Assembly (NCBI GenBank): GCA_030169165.1
Contig: CM058041.1
Location: 32,425,593-32,489,592 of the forward strand
DNA length: 64,000 bases
Direction: 5' to 3'
From: Centaurea solstitialis
Taxonomy: Eukaryota > Streptophyta > Magnoliopsida > Asterales > Asteraceae
Part shown: positions 32,762 through 44,552 of the stretch, piece after piece
How positions within the stretch are numbered: position 1 is the stretch's first letter
Layout: each line of letters opens with the position of its first letter
Translations under genes and position numbers: made by a program
The notes under the pieces: model-generated
The model's database searches: none
The model's input: the letters and a program-made list of their open reading frames with translations, nothing else
Told to the model about the DNA's origin: nothing

Positions 32762-34254
32762 TGTAACAACCCAAAACATTTATCACCAAATGTAACGAAA
32801 AATTAACGGAATTAAATAAAAGCAACCAATGCAGTGGAAATTTGACCAAAAAGATAACTTTTAATCAAAAAGCGTTAACAACCACATTCAAAATCTTTAA
32901 CCAAAAATTCCTCAAAATGAGGTCTAACCAAAAAAAAATGTAAACTATCTCATAAAACTCATAGTTTAATAATTTAAACAACTATTTCTTAAACCACTAA
33001 ACGGAACTGAGCCTCTCGGGAGATCGGAACTTCAAGCCAACCCCTTTCCCTTGTCCTTTTCTGAAGAACCTGCATCTGAGGGGGAAACCACAACGGGTTA
33101 AGCTTTCGCTTAGTGAGCACAAACCACAATATGCATAAACATTATATCACAAATCACAACGTAATGAGAACTAGTCATGTCACCACATACGTCCTTACGG
33201 CACCCACCATCAAGGACCATAAACTCTGATATCAGACTACCACACTACCTAAACTTGCGGTGGCCACCACCATTACAATGAGTACAGTATCACACACAAA
33301 CAAGCTATTCTCATAACCACACACGTAATCCACGTAATTTGTACATAAAGCCACATGTAAGGGTTAATGTACTCACCTCGAATAACGTCACAATATTTAG
33401 TGTCAATACACCACACAATTGTTTATCAAGCACCTAAAACAAAACAACACATGACACACATAAACAATCGCACATAAATGACACTTATTATTCAATACCG
33501 AAACATGAGTCTTCGTCGTAGCTAGACTATCCCAAATACTCCCCAAATCTCCCAGACATCATTTATTATAACCCTTATGAAAAACCCCTTGAGAAAACCC
33601 CAAAACATTGCCGCATGAAAAAGTTGAAAAACAACACAGTGAGTTGCGCGACCTACTTGCGCGACTTGAGGTCGTGGGTTAGTCGCGTAACTCACCTGCT
33701 TCGTCTTCCTCGCGAGATTTTTCTGAAAAACACACCCAAAACTCACCCGAACGATCATTTAGGCTCCCAAACTGGCACCAATGATCCACAAACATGTAAT
33801 AACATTTCAAACATCATTCTAACAACATAATACACCCAATTGTTGATCCAAAGATCATCAATTTACCATTTTCAAACTTAAAACCCTAACCTTGGACAAT
33901 AACTTGAAATTAACATAATCAAGATTCAAGCACAATTAGAAACTAGAACACATACCTCTTATTGATTAACACTTCCACACACGAAAATCACGGCCTTTTC
34001 CCACGAATTTGTCTTCCAATTAGAAACCCCTCTTTCTCTCATCTTCCTTTTCTTGAACTCTCTCTCACTTTTCTCTAGAAACTTCCCACACACAAATGAG
34101 AAGAATAAGGGTTTAACCCCTAAAAAATACTGATTTAATGAAGTTATACAAAACCCCCTTGCACTTCAAATTTCTCAACACAACAAACTAACCTCACTAA
34201 CTTATAAATCGTCAAAGTCCGTTAAATCACTAACTTGGGAAATGGGGCGTTACA
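32762..34254 (-). repeat. inner gypsy LTR, 1.49 kb
   Basis: In minus sense it begins TGTAACGCCCC and ends GGGTTGTTACA. On its upstream side is the polypurine tract AAGTGGGGGAGAGT (34255-34268) that normally precedes a gypsy 3' LTR. On its downstream side lies a GTATCAGAGC primer-site-like motif, as after a 5' LTR. There is no target-site duplication around it (CTTAT versus ACTCT), so it is not a simple solo-LTR insertion. Confidence 0.85.
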
Positions 34255-34269
34255 ACTCTCCCCCACTTA

Positions 34270-37200
34270 ACAAGATTTCGTCCCCGAAATCGATTACGCT
34301 AAAATTGCTTCGAAAAATTCGCCCTCATCTCGGATTTCCATTCCCATGTCCACTGACCCCTTGCGATTTTCCCATTGGACTGTCACTAGTCCAATCCTTT
34401 TGTTCTGCGGGGTCTTAGTCTTCCTTTCCACACGTCCTTTGGTTTTTCCACATTTTTCATTCAATAGAATGTCACCTGTCGAAATGTGAGCCGACTCATC
34501 AGCTAAACATTTCCTCAACTGAGACACGTGAAGCGTTATGTACTTGACTGAGTTTTGAAGGTAACTCAATTCTATACGCCACGTTGCTTGCACACGCTAT
34601 TGTTAGGAATTATGTGCAGAGTTGACAAACCAAGTGATTACACATCCAATGTTACAAGACACTTGAGGGTCACACCTGTGAGGACCTATAAGTCGAACAA
34701 GTTAGATGAAACCCCGAAATGGAGAGTTAGGATTTATAATAGTGTATTATAAATCAGTTGGGTAATTTCAGTCAGAATTACCAAAGTTGGAGGATTATTA
34801 ATTAATTAGGATATTATATATTTATTAGGCAAATAAATATATAATAGTTAATTAATAAGATTTTATATATTAGATAAATATAAAAATCATAATTATCGTA
34901 TGCAAATTCTTTTCCAGCTAATTAAAAGGAAAAGATTTGAGATAATTATTATAAGGAAACTGGATTCCATACAAACTGTATTTTTTCCTCCATATAAATA
35001 AAGCCTAGGGGTTAAGGAAAATATACAAGTTTTTTAATCAAGAAAACCAGTTCTCAGTTTCCTCCTCCCTCTCTCTCTCCAAAACCGGCGCCGACCCCCT
35101 CCCCCCCGGTCGACTCTCAGTTTTGTTCGGGTTTCATACAGTCTTACTAGAGAGACGTTCGCTGGTCGATCATTGGTGGATCTATTCTCAAGCAACCAGG
35201 TAAATTGATCTAAACCAATAATAGGATTAAAACTATAACGATTAAAAGATCATTAGGCTTAATGGGTTTTTAGCTTTTATCGCTTCCGCATGATTAGATC
35301 GGAAACAGCGAGTTTCTGATCACGTGGGTTTTATCAGTTTGATTAACCTATGAGATATATCAAACCAGCGAGGTTTGATAGATCTGAGATAATCCTCGAA
35401 TCAGTTTGATCCGAGGATACCCACAAAAACCCAACAGCTATCACCTTAAAAGGTCCGATACAACTAGGGTCGAGCTTGCCTCTCTTTCTGAATCGGAGTA
35501 CTCCTTTCCACAGTGATACTTTCAACAACACATCATCACCCATGCTGCACTCTAAAACCGACCTTCGCTTGTCGGTGTAGCTTTTTTGACGACTCTTACG
35601 GTCCATAACCGCTCTCGAAACATCTCTATGCTTTTCGTCGTCTTCTGAACTATTTCAGAGCTACCTAACTCCCGTTGGCCCACCTTTCCCAACAAATAGG
35701 ATTTCTACATCTCTGCGCGTACATCATCTCGTACGGAGGCATGCCGATAATGGCATGGAAACTGTTGTACGAATCTCGGCCAATGGTAAATAGGTATTCC
35801 AATTGCCACCCAAAATCTAACACGCACGCCTTCAACATGTCCTCGAAAGTTTGAATCATCCTCTCGCTTTGACCGTCTGTCTAAGGATGAGACGCGATAC
35901 TGAACTGCAGTCTAGTACCCTTATGCTCATGAATTCTTCCCCAAAACCACGATGTAGACCGTACAACTCGATAAATTTGGTAGCTCCCGAGTGTATGAAG
36001 AACTTGGACTTATGAGCTTTGTCCAGAAGTGTTCGTCTTGCCTCCTATGACACTGGCACCCAAACACGACCCGAACAGGTCAAAAGTCCTTGACCTTCAG
36101 ACTCTCAGTTGGGCTGGTTGACCCTTGGTCCCCTCTTTCTTCTAATTCACTTCTTTCACAGCATCAACCTGAGAGCTCTTAATCAGCTCCAACATCGAAG
36201 TCATCACTGTCAATCTCATTAACAATACTCGCATCACCACACTATGAGCCTTTCGACTCAACGTATCCGCCACCACATATCCTTGCCCGGATAGTATAGG
36301 ATCTCACTGTGATAATCCTTTACCACATCCAGCCACTGCTGTCTCATGTTCAGCTTCTACTGGTCAGGAAACTACTGCAGACTCTTATGGTTAGTGTAAA
36401 TGGTACACTTAACACCATAGAGATAATGCCTCCACAACTTCAGCGCGAACACCACCGCTGCCAACTCCAAATTGTGCGTCGGGTAAATTGCTTCATGTGT
36501 CTTTAACTGGCGGGACGCATAAACTATTACCTTCCCACGCTGCATTAAGACGCAGCCTAACCCATGATATAAGTATCACAGTAGACTGTCATGTTTCGAT
36601 CCCTCCGGTAGCGTCAATACCGGTGCCTCACACAATCTTTTCCGCAACACCTCAAAAGCTTCTAGTTGCTCGCCACCCCAACAACTTCACATTCTTTCTC
36701 ATGAGCCTTGTTAAAGGCACCGCTAATTCCGAGAAGTCTTGGATGAACCATCTGTAATATCCGGCTAATCCAAGAAAACTTCGAATCTCGGTAGGAGTCT
36801 TCGGAACCTCCCACTTCGCTATAGCTTCCACTTCCGCCGGATCTACCTTGATGCCCTCCTGGTTAACAAAGTTTCCTAAGAATTGGACCATCTTGTAACC
36901 TAGAGTCACACTTGGAGAACTTGGCATACAGTCTCTCCTTTCATAACGTTGCTAACACTTCCACCAAAAGCTTCGCATGCCCCTTTTTGGTCTTGGATTA
37001 GATCAGTGTGTCGTATGTGAAAACGATTACCGATCTATCCAGCATAGGTCTACAGACACAATTCATGAAGTCCATAAACACCGCCGGCGCATTCGCCAAC
37101 CCGAACGCCATCACTACGAACTCGAAACATCCGTACCTTGATCTGGACGCGGTCTTCTGCACGTCCTTGCCTATCACCTTCACCTTATGGTACCCTGAAC

Positions 37201-38010
37201 AAAGATCTATCTTCGAGGACCATGCGGTTCCCAGAAGTTGATAAATAGATCATCGATCCTCGGTAGCTTGTTGAGCTCACGGTATTCGATGCACACCTGC
37301 ATCGGGCCATCCTTCTTTCTTACGGAAATGATAGGGGCTCCCCCAAGGTGAACTACTTGGATGGGTAAACTCTTTTCCTTACAACTCCCCCACTTGGCTT
37401 GACAGCTCCAACATTTCTGGAGGTGCCAAGCGATAAGGAACTTTACCCACTGGCGTCGCTCCCGGAATCAAATCTAACTCGAACTCCACTTGCCCGCAGA
37501 GACATCCGAAATTTTTTTCATCATGGAATATCACCCGGCTATCACTTACAAACGTCAAACAGCTGACTCCTCAATAGTACACATATCCTCTTGTTTTCGC
37601 CATCGCACACAGCTTCGGTTGTCTCCTCGTTCCGCTTCCCGAAGGGTAGAACTCTCCTACTTGGAGTTTGGATCTCCACCCTTTGACTTTCACAGTTAAA
37701 ACGAGCCCCATGACAATCAAACCAGTTCGTACTGACCACCACACCGATTTCCCCAAATGGAATAGGGATGAGGTCCATGCAAAACTTCATCCCTTGCAAT
37801 CTTATACACTTTCTTCTTACATATCACTAACCAACGGTACCCTCGTCCGCCATTCTACTTCTAACAGACTCTCCACCGTACCCTCACAAAACTCCTGAAG
37901 CTTGGCTTCAGGATCCCCACAACAATACATCTTTAACTGCTCATTCGCCACATAATTGAACAAACGAGCGACCTTTCCCACAAACAAGTCGGTGATTTTA
38001 TTCACCGGCT
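34270..38010 (-). pseudogene. degenerate Ty3/gypsy gag-pol
   Basis: Pieces read on the minus strand, in order: gag remnant (37817-38005, VARLFNYVANEQLKMY), protease-linker (37542-37799, MDLIPIPFGEIGVVVSTNW), reverse transcriptase (36998-37183, FEFVVMAFGLANAPAVF; 36652-36927, FLGNFVNQEGIKVDP and EIRSFLGLAGYYRWF), integrase (35665-35859, MPPYEMMYAQRCRNP) and integrase C-terminus (35445-35606, SYTDKRRSVLE and GPFKVI; 34294-34593, HVSQLRKCLADESAH). The catalytic (Y/F)xDD box of reverse transcriptase reads FTYDTLI and is broken. Many frameshifts and stops make this copy dead. A copia solo LTR splits the integrase C-terminus at 34601-35436. The lineage is probably a Del/Tekay-like chromovirus. Confidence 0.85.
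34601..35436 (+). mobile_element. copia-type solo LTR, 836 bp
   Basis: Starts TGTTAGGAATTATG and ends AAAACCCAACA, with a perfect 5-bp duplication GCTAT at 34596-34600 and 35437-35441. A TATA-like CATATAAATAAAG lies at about 34992-35004, and CTCTCTCTC plus GGCGCCGACC follow in the transcribed part. The gypsy integrase reads through once it is removed. Confidence 0.93.
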
Positions 38011-39663
38011 CCGTCGTCTATGCCAACGATAAGAGCTTGTTCGTGAGTCACCCCACCTCAACTTGCGACATTAACTGCTCCCAGAAAAGCCCTCGAATTG
38101 CTCCTATGTCATAGCATTGACTTGCTTCTCCATTCGCGATCGGACTCTCAGGCCCCACCAAACGTTGCCGTCATCCTAAGCAGGTTCGACGCGTAAAGAA
38201 TCTTCTCTTTCTCTGAACAGAAGCTGGTGCAGAATGCTCCCTCTACCACAACTATCCAGCGAGTGCTGGTCACGGGTCTTTCTATTCCTCAAACTACAGC
38301 TACTGACGAGTCGAGAAGTCTCTGTAACTCGCCACCCTCAACTGTCCACCTTGCGTTCCTCCCGAACCGCTGGGCTTGCTAGCCTAGGCTGCCTCCACTC
38401 GACTGTGGATCTCCATTACCAACTCCTACTACATTTGGGTGATAACACCCGAAAGCACGCCATGTAAAACCTTGCTGACCTAGAATACTATCTATATAGG
38501 CCAATAATATCCTGTAGTGAGCCTATACAACCCTCTAGTCCTTATCGGTATCTCAAGATCCCTTATGATTCCGTCGAAATCAAATTTGTATCGATGTTTA
38601 TAAACAACCCAGATGTGAAAATCGTGTTTCAAACCCCTCGGCAACAACCAAACAAAGACATACCAGAGAGTTCTCCACGAAATTTCCACCCATCAATACA
38701 AACTTGGTCTTAACTTCACCATTGGTATCCTGATCTACAGATTCGTCAACTAACTCCACTGACTGAAGACATTTAATCTAAATATACAGTCATAACACTT
38801 CCCACATAATGAGGACATACTTTTTGTCCATAACCCATACTACCCCACATAACATTACGCTTTTATGATGACCACTTCGTTCTCGTCCTGACCACAATGT
38901 CCGGGTCAACGACCCTCACTACACCTTACCCTTCCTAACATGCTACTGAGTGGTCTATTCATCCTTTTCGAGGACACACATGCACGTCCTATCACTTGAT
39001 TTCTAGCATGCCCTTACACAAGCCATCATGCAACCACCTAAACTAAGGTTTATACAACCTATCTTAGCATGCTAGTAACCTTTCCCAACCTAGTCGGTTC
39101 ATAGATACCCTTTATAACTTCGCCAAGTCCAAACATGTACAATATAATTATGATGATACGGGCCCTTATATCATCATAATTATACCTTACATATCTAGGC
39201 TTTACGTCGTCACCAAAGGTTCTAATCCCCAATTTCGGTTACACCGCATAAGCAATTTACATGCACAAGTAGCTCCCTAGCTAACATAGCAATAGGGTTA
39301 CTCTACACTACACAAGTCACCACAGTGCTCAAACATGCACTATACACTGTACAACTAACATAATATCCATAACATTTAGCATATACGCATCATTATCATG
39401 CTAGTACATTCATCACATACACAATCTCATAACATGATAACACCATCAACATATAGCATGTCAACCACAATCAAATATCAATAACAACTTATGTGATATA
39501 AACACTTGTGCTCACCTGTCTTGATGCTCCGATCCTTGGCTTAGTTCACACCCCTTTTTCACAAAAATCAAAGTTTTTCAAAAGTTACTTGCTTTGAAAA
39601 CACAAGCTCTTGGTTTAAGTCCAAGCACTCATCTCTCGTGAATGCCCGAATCCCTTAAACCAA
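38010..39663. other. 5' leader and decayed gag of the composite element
   Basis: No long frame survives. The position, between the primer site at 39664 and the gag remnant, makes this leader plus decayed gag. An inverted repeat around TATAATTATGATGATACG lies at about 39140-39185. Confidence 0.5.
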
Positions 39664-39676
39664 GGCTCTGATACCA
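39664..39676 (-). promoter_or_regulatory. primer binding site, tRNA-iMet type
   Basis: Minus sense TGGTATCAGAGCC, two bases inside the 5' LTR; it complements the 3' end of plant initiator tRNA-Met. It fixes the orientation of the composite element. Confidence 0.85.
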
Positions 39677-39678
39677 AT

Positions 39679-39885
39679 TGTAACAGCCCAGGCGACCGTG
39701 GTTCGATATTGTTCGCTTTGGAGACACAGGGCCCTAACCGGTCACCCCTACTCCCTCACGGTTTTGCTTTGGAGTTGTCCAGTCCAGGTCACAACCCAAA
39801 ATGCGTCTCACTAGGTAAGGTATCAACACACCTTATAAGGAGTGCTTCGTTCCCCTCACCAGCCGATGTGGGATGAGTTGTTACA
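39679..39885 (-). repeat. outer LTR (5', TRIM type)
   Basis: Partner of 32488-32694, with about 94% identity by eye. It ends at the ATATT target duplication inside the copia element. Confidence 0.88.
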
Positions 39886-40016
39886 ATATTGATTTATCTG
39901 GCAAGCCAGTTGACCAAAAGAACTATCATGCGATTATTGGTTCTTTGCTTTATCTCACGGCAAGTAGACCTGACATTGTTTTCTGCATGGGTGTCTGCGC
40001 TCGTTACCAGTATGAT

Positions 40017-41406
40017 TGATAACTCCAAAATTATACATGTTTTGGTAGTTCGGTTTTGTAGTGTTTGACCCCATTTTCTGGATGTTTTACTCACAAAAGC
40101 TATTAAATATTGGTTTTGCAGCTTTTGGAGGCCCTTGAGCGGAAAAGTACTAAAAGTTGTGAAAAAGTGGGAAAAGTGCAAAAAGTAAAACAGAAGTTCT
40201 TCGCGTCGCGAAGTGCTAATCTCGCGCCGCGAAGAGGTGGATTTCTAGAAGATTCTTGCTTTTTGTTGACTTCGCGTTCGAGTTCAGAGGTTTGGCGTTC
40301 GCGAAATGTTTAAAGACCCTTGATGGAATATTCTAGAAGAAGCTGATTTGAAGAATTAGGGTTCGTTAAGTGGTTCGCGCCGCGAAGCTGCTCTTCGCGA
40401 TCGCGAAGTGGGTCGAACAACTCTTTTAAATACTGGTTCCAGACCTGTTTTGATAGAGAGAGTCATAAGATAGATAGATTTTATTCCAGAGTCAGTTTGC
40501 AGTAAAAGAGAAAGGGAGGATAGATTTTATGAGCGTAGACCGTGGAAAGATTGTTACCCGGAGTCTGCTTTCCAGTATTCGATCATCTTCAGTTTCACGG
40601 TGGGTCTAAAATCTCTCTTTTTATCTTTTAATTACTGTTTTTAGTCATGTCTAGTGAGTAGTAATTTTGTTGGTACTTATTATGGTTTTGATGAACCTTG
40701 TTGGATGATGTTTTGATAATTAATTGATTCAGTAGTTTTATTTGATTGATTGAATGTTTGTCTTTGATTCCAAGTTGATGTTTTGACCGTGGTTTTTCTG
40801 AACTTGTTGGTTGGGTGTATTTATCATTAGATAAGTAGACTCCTTTAGGCTAAACAACCTCCGTTATCTCTTATTCCAGTAAAATGGAGTAATGTGATGA
40901 TTAGTGTGCTTGAACCATAAGTAGACTATTTAGTAAGAACCCACAACTTAGCATTAATTAGGATATCCTTTGTTAAGATAACCTGTCTTTGCAATTGGAG
41001 CGGGCAACCAACCTGGACTATAATCAGAGGTATTACATGCTAGGGTGCTTTTAGCTTAAATTCCTACAATAATCAATTAAACTACACTTTTGTGACTTAA
41101 ATAACTCATCCACAAGGGGATTCAACCTAAACCATAATAAGTACTACTTTTGTCAATTATTGTTTTAAGTAAAGTTTTAATCTTTTTCTGTTTTAAAATT
41201 GCTTTCAAAAGAAAACCCCCTTTTTGGTTAATTAAGCTCTTAAGATTTGTTTTAAGTAACTTGACCGTTCCCAGTGGTAAGAACGATACCCGGACTTTCC
41301 TAGACTATATTACTATCGATCAGGTACGCTTGCCTGAGAATGGTGATTAGTGGAGGTTATTTTATGGTTAAACTTGGTTTTGTTTTAATATATACATTTT
41401 ACACCA
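40017..41406 (+). mobile_element. Athila-type solo LTR inside copia RNase H
   Basis: Begins TGATAACTCCAAAATTATAC and ends TTTACACCA; copia coding resumes immediately after (SNPRDSHLSAVKR). The internal order matches the other Athila LTRs: CpG palindrome cluster (40199-40410), TTTTAAATAC TATA-like box (about 40425), and the GACCGTTCCCAGTGG...GGTACGCTTGCCTG block (41262-41338). No clear 5-bp duplication is seen (ATGAT versus TTAGT), so an end may be trimmed or mutated. Confidence 0.82.
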
Positions 41407-42051
41407 TTAGTAATCCACGTGATTCACATCTGTCTGCTGTCAAGAGAATCCTTAGGTACTTGAAGGGCACGTCTGATTTTGGCCTTTGGTACCCAAAGGA
41501 TTCTAGTTTTGAACTAATAGCCTATACGGATTCTGATCACGCAGGTTGCAAGTTGAACAGAAAAATCACTTCCGAAGCCTATCAGTTCCTCGGGGAGAAG
41601 TTAGTAAGTTGGTCGTCCCAGAAACAGAACTGTATTTCACTCTCCACGGCGGAGGCAGAATATGTCGTTGCTGCGAGTTTTGTTCACAGGTTCTTTGGAT
41701 GAAAACACAACTAGCAGACTCTGGCTACACCATGCAGAGGATCCTGGTGTATTGCGACTCCAAGAGTGCAATTCAAATCACGGCAAATTGAACTTTGGCT
41801 ACACCATGCAGAGGATCCTGGTGTATTTCATTAAAGATCACGCCGAGAAGGGTAACATTGAACTTTACTTTGTAGAAAGTGACCTTCAGCTTGCTGATTT
41901 GTTCATTAAGCCGTTCTATGAGAAACACCATTTCTTTCTTCTTAGTAAGTTAAGAATGCTAGACCTACCGGCTGAGGACTAGAGGGAGAACGGGATCTGT
42001 TTTCATGAGTGTATGGGGAGCATCTTAGATTATGCATAGATCTAGGAGGAG

Positions 42052-42380
42052 TGTCAAATAATTGTTTGAGCGTTTTGTGCTAATATTCTCGGATCGATAC
42101 TGCTTTGGATACCATTCTTAATCTATTTTTGCAGTTTTGGATCGACATCACGACTTCTGGTTAAATCAGATCAGAACTCGCGCTTAACCCTGTTTCGAGG
42201 TTACACCACTAACCTTTAAGGAGAAGTACCTTTGGATCTTAGTTGCAACTTGTCAATAGTTGCGTGTTGAGAGAGTAACTTTGGATCTACCAGTATTTTT
42301 TTTACCCAAATCAGCATAGGGTTTTTCAAAAATATAAAAAGGAGGTTTTTTTCTCACTGCATCACCTTCATACGAAAACT

Positions 42381-42416
<36 letters not shown>

Positions 42417-42572
42417 GACTCCGACAAGACATACCGTCGACTTATCTCTCTCTCGACTTACCGAGCCTTCATTTTTGCTCATTTTTCAAATCCGAGCATA
42501 CCATCGTCTTCCAGGTAAGATTTCGAGCAACATAGTAGTGTTTAGTTTCAGTATAACGCTCGTTTTTAAGGG
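42052..42572 (+). repeat. probable copia 3' LTR and leader
   Basis: Follows a CTAGGAGGAG purine tract after the copia stop codon at 41982. It starts TGTCAAATAATTG and contains a TATA-like AATATAAAAAGGAGG (about 42332) and a (CT)n run (42386-42412). The 3' border is not certain because no partner LTR remains. Confidence 0.5.
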
Positions 42573-44552
42573 TTAATCGAAGCCTATAGGCTTCGGTTTT
42601 CGGACCGTAACCCAAGCTTCTTGGAGCGGGTTTTTGGGATGTTCGATCGGTCCGTCTTTTTCCAAAGTGTTGATCAAAATGTCCTTTCCTGAAGGAATTA
42701 CAATGAGATTTGAAACTCGATGTTGATAGGCATCCAGATCCACGGCTTTTAACCTAAGGGCAAGAACTTCTTTCTCTAACTCTTCTAGGACGAGACTCTT
42801 ACTTACGGAATAATCCATAGGTTGAATAACTAAGGTTTCCTCGGTTGATTCAATCTCCCTAGTGGTGTAGCTAGAGTTCAAATCCGCATAATTAATCGGA
42901 GGCATTGCTACCCTAGGTGTTCCAGCCTTAATACCTTCCCAATTAGGAGCGATATTTGGTGTGAAGATGGGTCCAATGGCCACAGGACTGGCGGGAGGAC
43001 TACTAGAGGTGCTATTTGACGGACTGGTGGTTGTAGTAATGGTCTCACCATTGATGACTTCGGTAAATGTGACAGCCTGTCTAACATATTCCTCGATCAC
43101 ATGTCCTCCTACAAAGGCTGGTTTAGGTTTGGATGCGGCCATATCATCAAAATTGTATAGGTTGGAAGGTGTTTTATCTAGAACGTGATTTTCGACATGT
43201 CCTAGTCCGGGTTTAGCTTTGTAAACCGGATTATTGTTCGCATGCATGGTGAGGATACTTAGAGTCTGTTCAGATTGTCCTCTTTTAAAGTTGTTGTCTT
43301 CAAGCTCTTTGATTTTGGTAAAAAGTTTGGTTCTTTCCTTGGAAAGCAAATGAAATTTGAGCTTGAGTTCCTCATGACTACTGTGAAGTTCGTCATGTGA
43401 ATTTTGAAGAGACAACAATTTGTTTGACAAATTTGACTCTCTAATGCCAAACTCAAGCACCTCTCTATTGTAACACAATGTCAGATCCTCAAGAGAGCTT
43501 TTATAAACAGCATTGTCGGTTCTAAATTTCGTGACAAGAGTTCTTTCCATTTGGATGTCCCTCTCGAGGTCACAAATTTTAGATTCCAACAATGCAACAG
43601 TATCTGATAAGCTGGATGAGAAAATACCTCAAAAGCATTGTTGTCATAATGAGTGCTAGGACCATCACCATTAGGTCCTTCAAAATCTGCCATCAAGCAG
43701 TGTCCTTCCATGAAGTTATCCTCCTCATCCAAGCACTCTTCTTCACATACCCAGTTCTCCTCTTCCACCAACAGCGCAACACGATTCTCTTTCTTTCTCA
43801 TTAGGGTTGCTTTCTTTTTGAAATATGCGGCATCTTTGAATTTCACCGTACACTCTTTGGCATAGTGTCCAGGTTTTCCACATTTGTGGCTTGTAGAACC
43901 ATGCCCTTCTGATATGCCTTGATTGGCTGGTTGCTGAGGAGTTGGGGGTTGATTGTTTATGGATCTTTGTTGGTGCTCTTGGATTTGACCACCCTGGTTG
44001 TTGTTGAAGTTGGATTGATTTCCACCATGGGACTGTCTGTTGTAGTTGTTTCCATGATGGTTAGAACCATGGTGATCATCGCCATTGTGATTGTTTCTGC
44101 CATGCTCAAAACTACCTCCCGATCGACGATCATTCCTTCCATGCTCGAATCCATAATCAGATCCGCGATCGTGTCTTCCTTCTTCATATCTGTTCCCGGA
44201 ACCACCTTCGATTCCCTGGCTGTTGTAGCCGGAACCATAACCTTGCTGTCTAGAGAATCCCTAAAAGTTGTCGTTGGGATTCTATCCGCGCCAGTTGCCT
44301 TGATTGTTGGAACCTCCTTGGTAGTCAAGATAAGAACTATCACGTTGATAGTTGTCTCTGTACCTACCTTGATCGTTTCTTCCTTGATCATATGACCGAT
44401 ACCTTTCCACTTGCTGGTATCCTCCACTCCCTTGGTTCGTTTGTTGATACCTTTCCACCTGTTGGTATCCTCCTCTTCCTGATCCAAATCTGTTTCCGCC
44501 ACGATAGCTCGATGATTGAGGTTTGGTGAATCCGTGGTTGGCATGTAATTTA

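Larger units (their letters stand above)
32488..39885 (-). mobile_element. composite retroelement: gypsy inside TRIM-type LTRs
   Basis: Outer 207-bp LTRs at 32488-32694 and 39679-39885 differ at about twelve positions by eye and are flanked by a perfect 5-bp duplication ATATT (32483-32487 and 39886-39890) in the copia reverse transcriptase. In minus orientation the order is: 5' LTR, tRNA-iMet primer site (39664-39676), leader, degenerate gypsy gag-pol, polypurine tract, a different 1.5 kb LTR (34254-32762), a second primer-site-like segment (about 32745-32756), about 65 bp of internal sequence, a polypurine tract (32695-32712), and the 3' LTR. The short internal plus 207-bp LTRs fit a TRIM; the large LTR belongs to the gypsy. 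Confidence 0.85.
31816..42051 (+). mobile_element. Ty1/copia element, degenerate, 5'-truncated, twice interrupted
   Basis: Reverse transcriptase and RNase H are read in three + strand pieces. 31816-32487 carries LVAKGYR, MKVYQMDVKCAFLN and, after a 2-base deletion near 32228, the catalytic YVDDIIFAS. 39886-40016 carries DLSGKPVDQ and SLLYLTASRPDI. 41407-41982 carries RNase H: DSHLSAVKRILRYLKG, YTDSDHAGC, STAEAEYV, then LQLADLFIKP. The breaks are exactly at the two insertions, and joining them restores the frame. There are in-frame stops near 31877-31895 and a 31-bp internal duplication near 41730 and 41805. Gag, protease, integrase and the 5' LTR are absent on this strand. Confidence 0.9.

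Noticed and set aside
34270..38010. Functional gypsy polymerase
   Set aside because: The catalytic box is broken (FTYDTLI) and there are many frameshifts and a solo LTR insertion.
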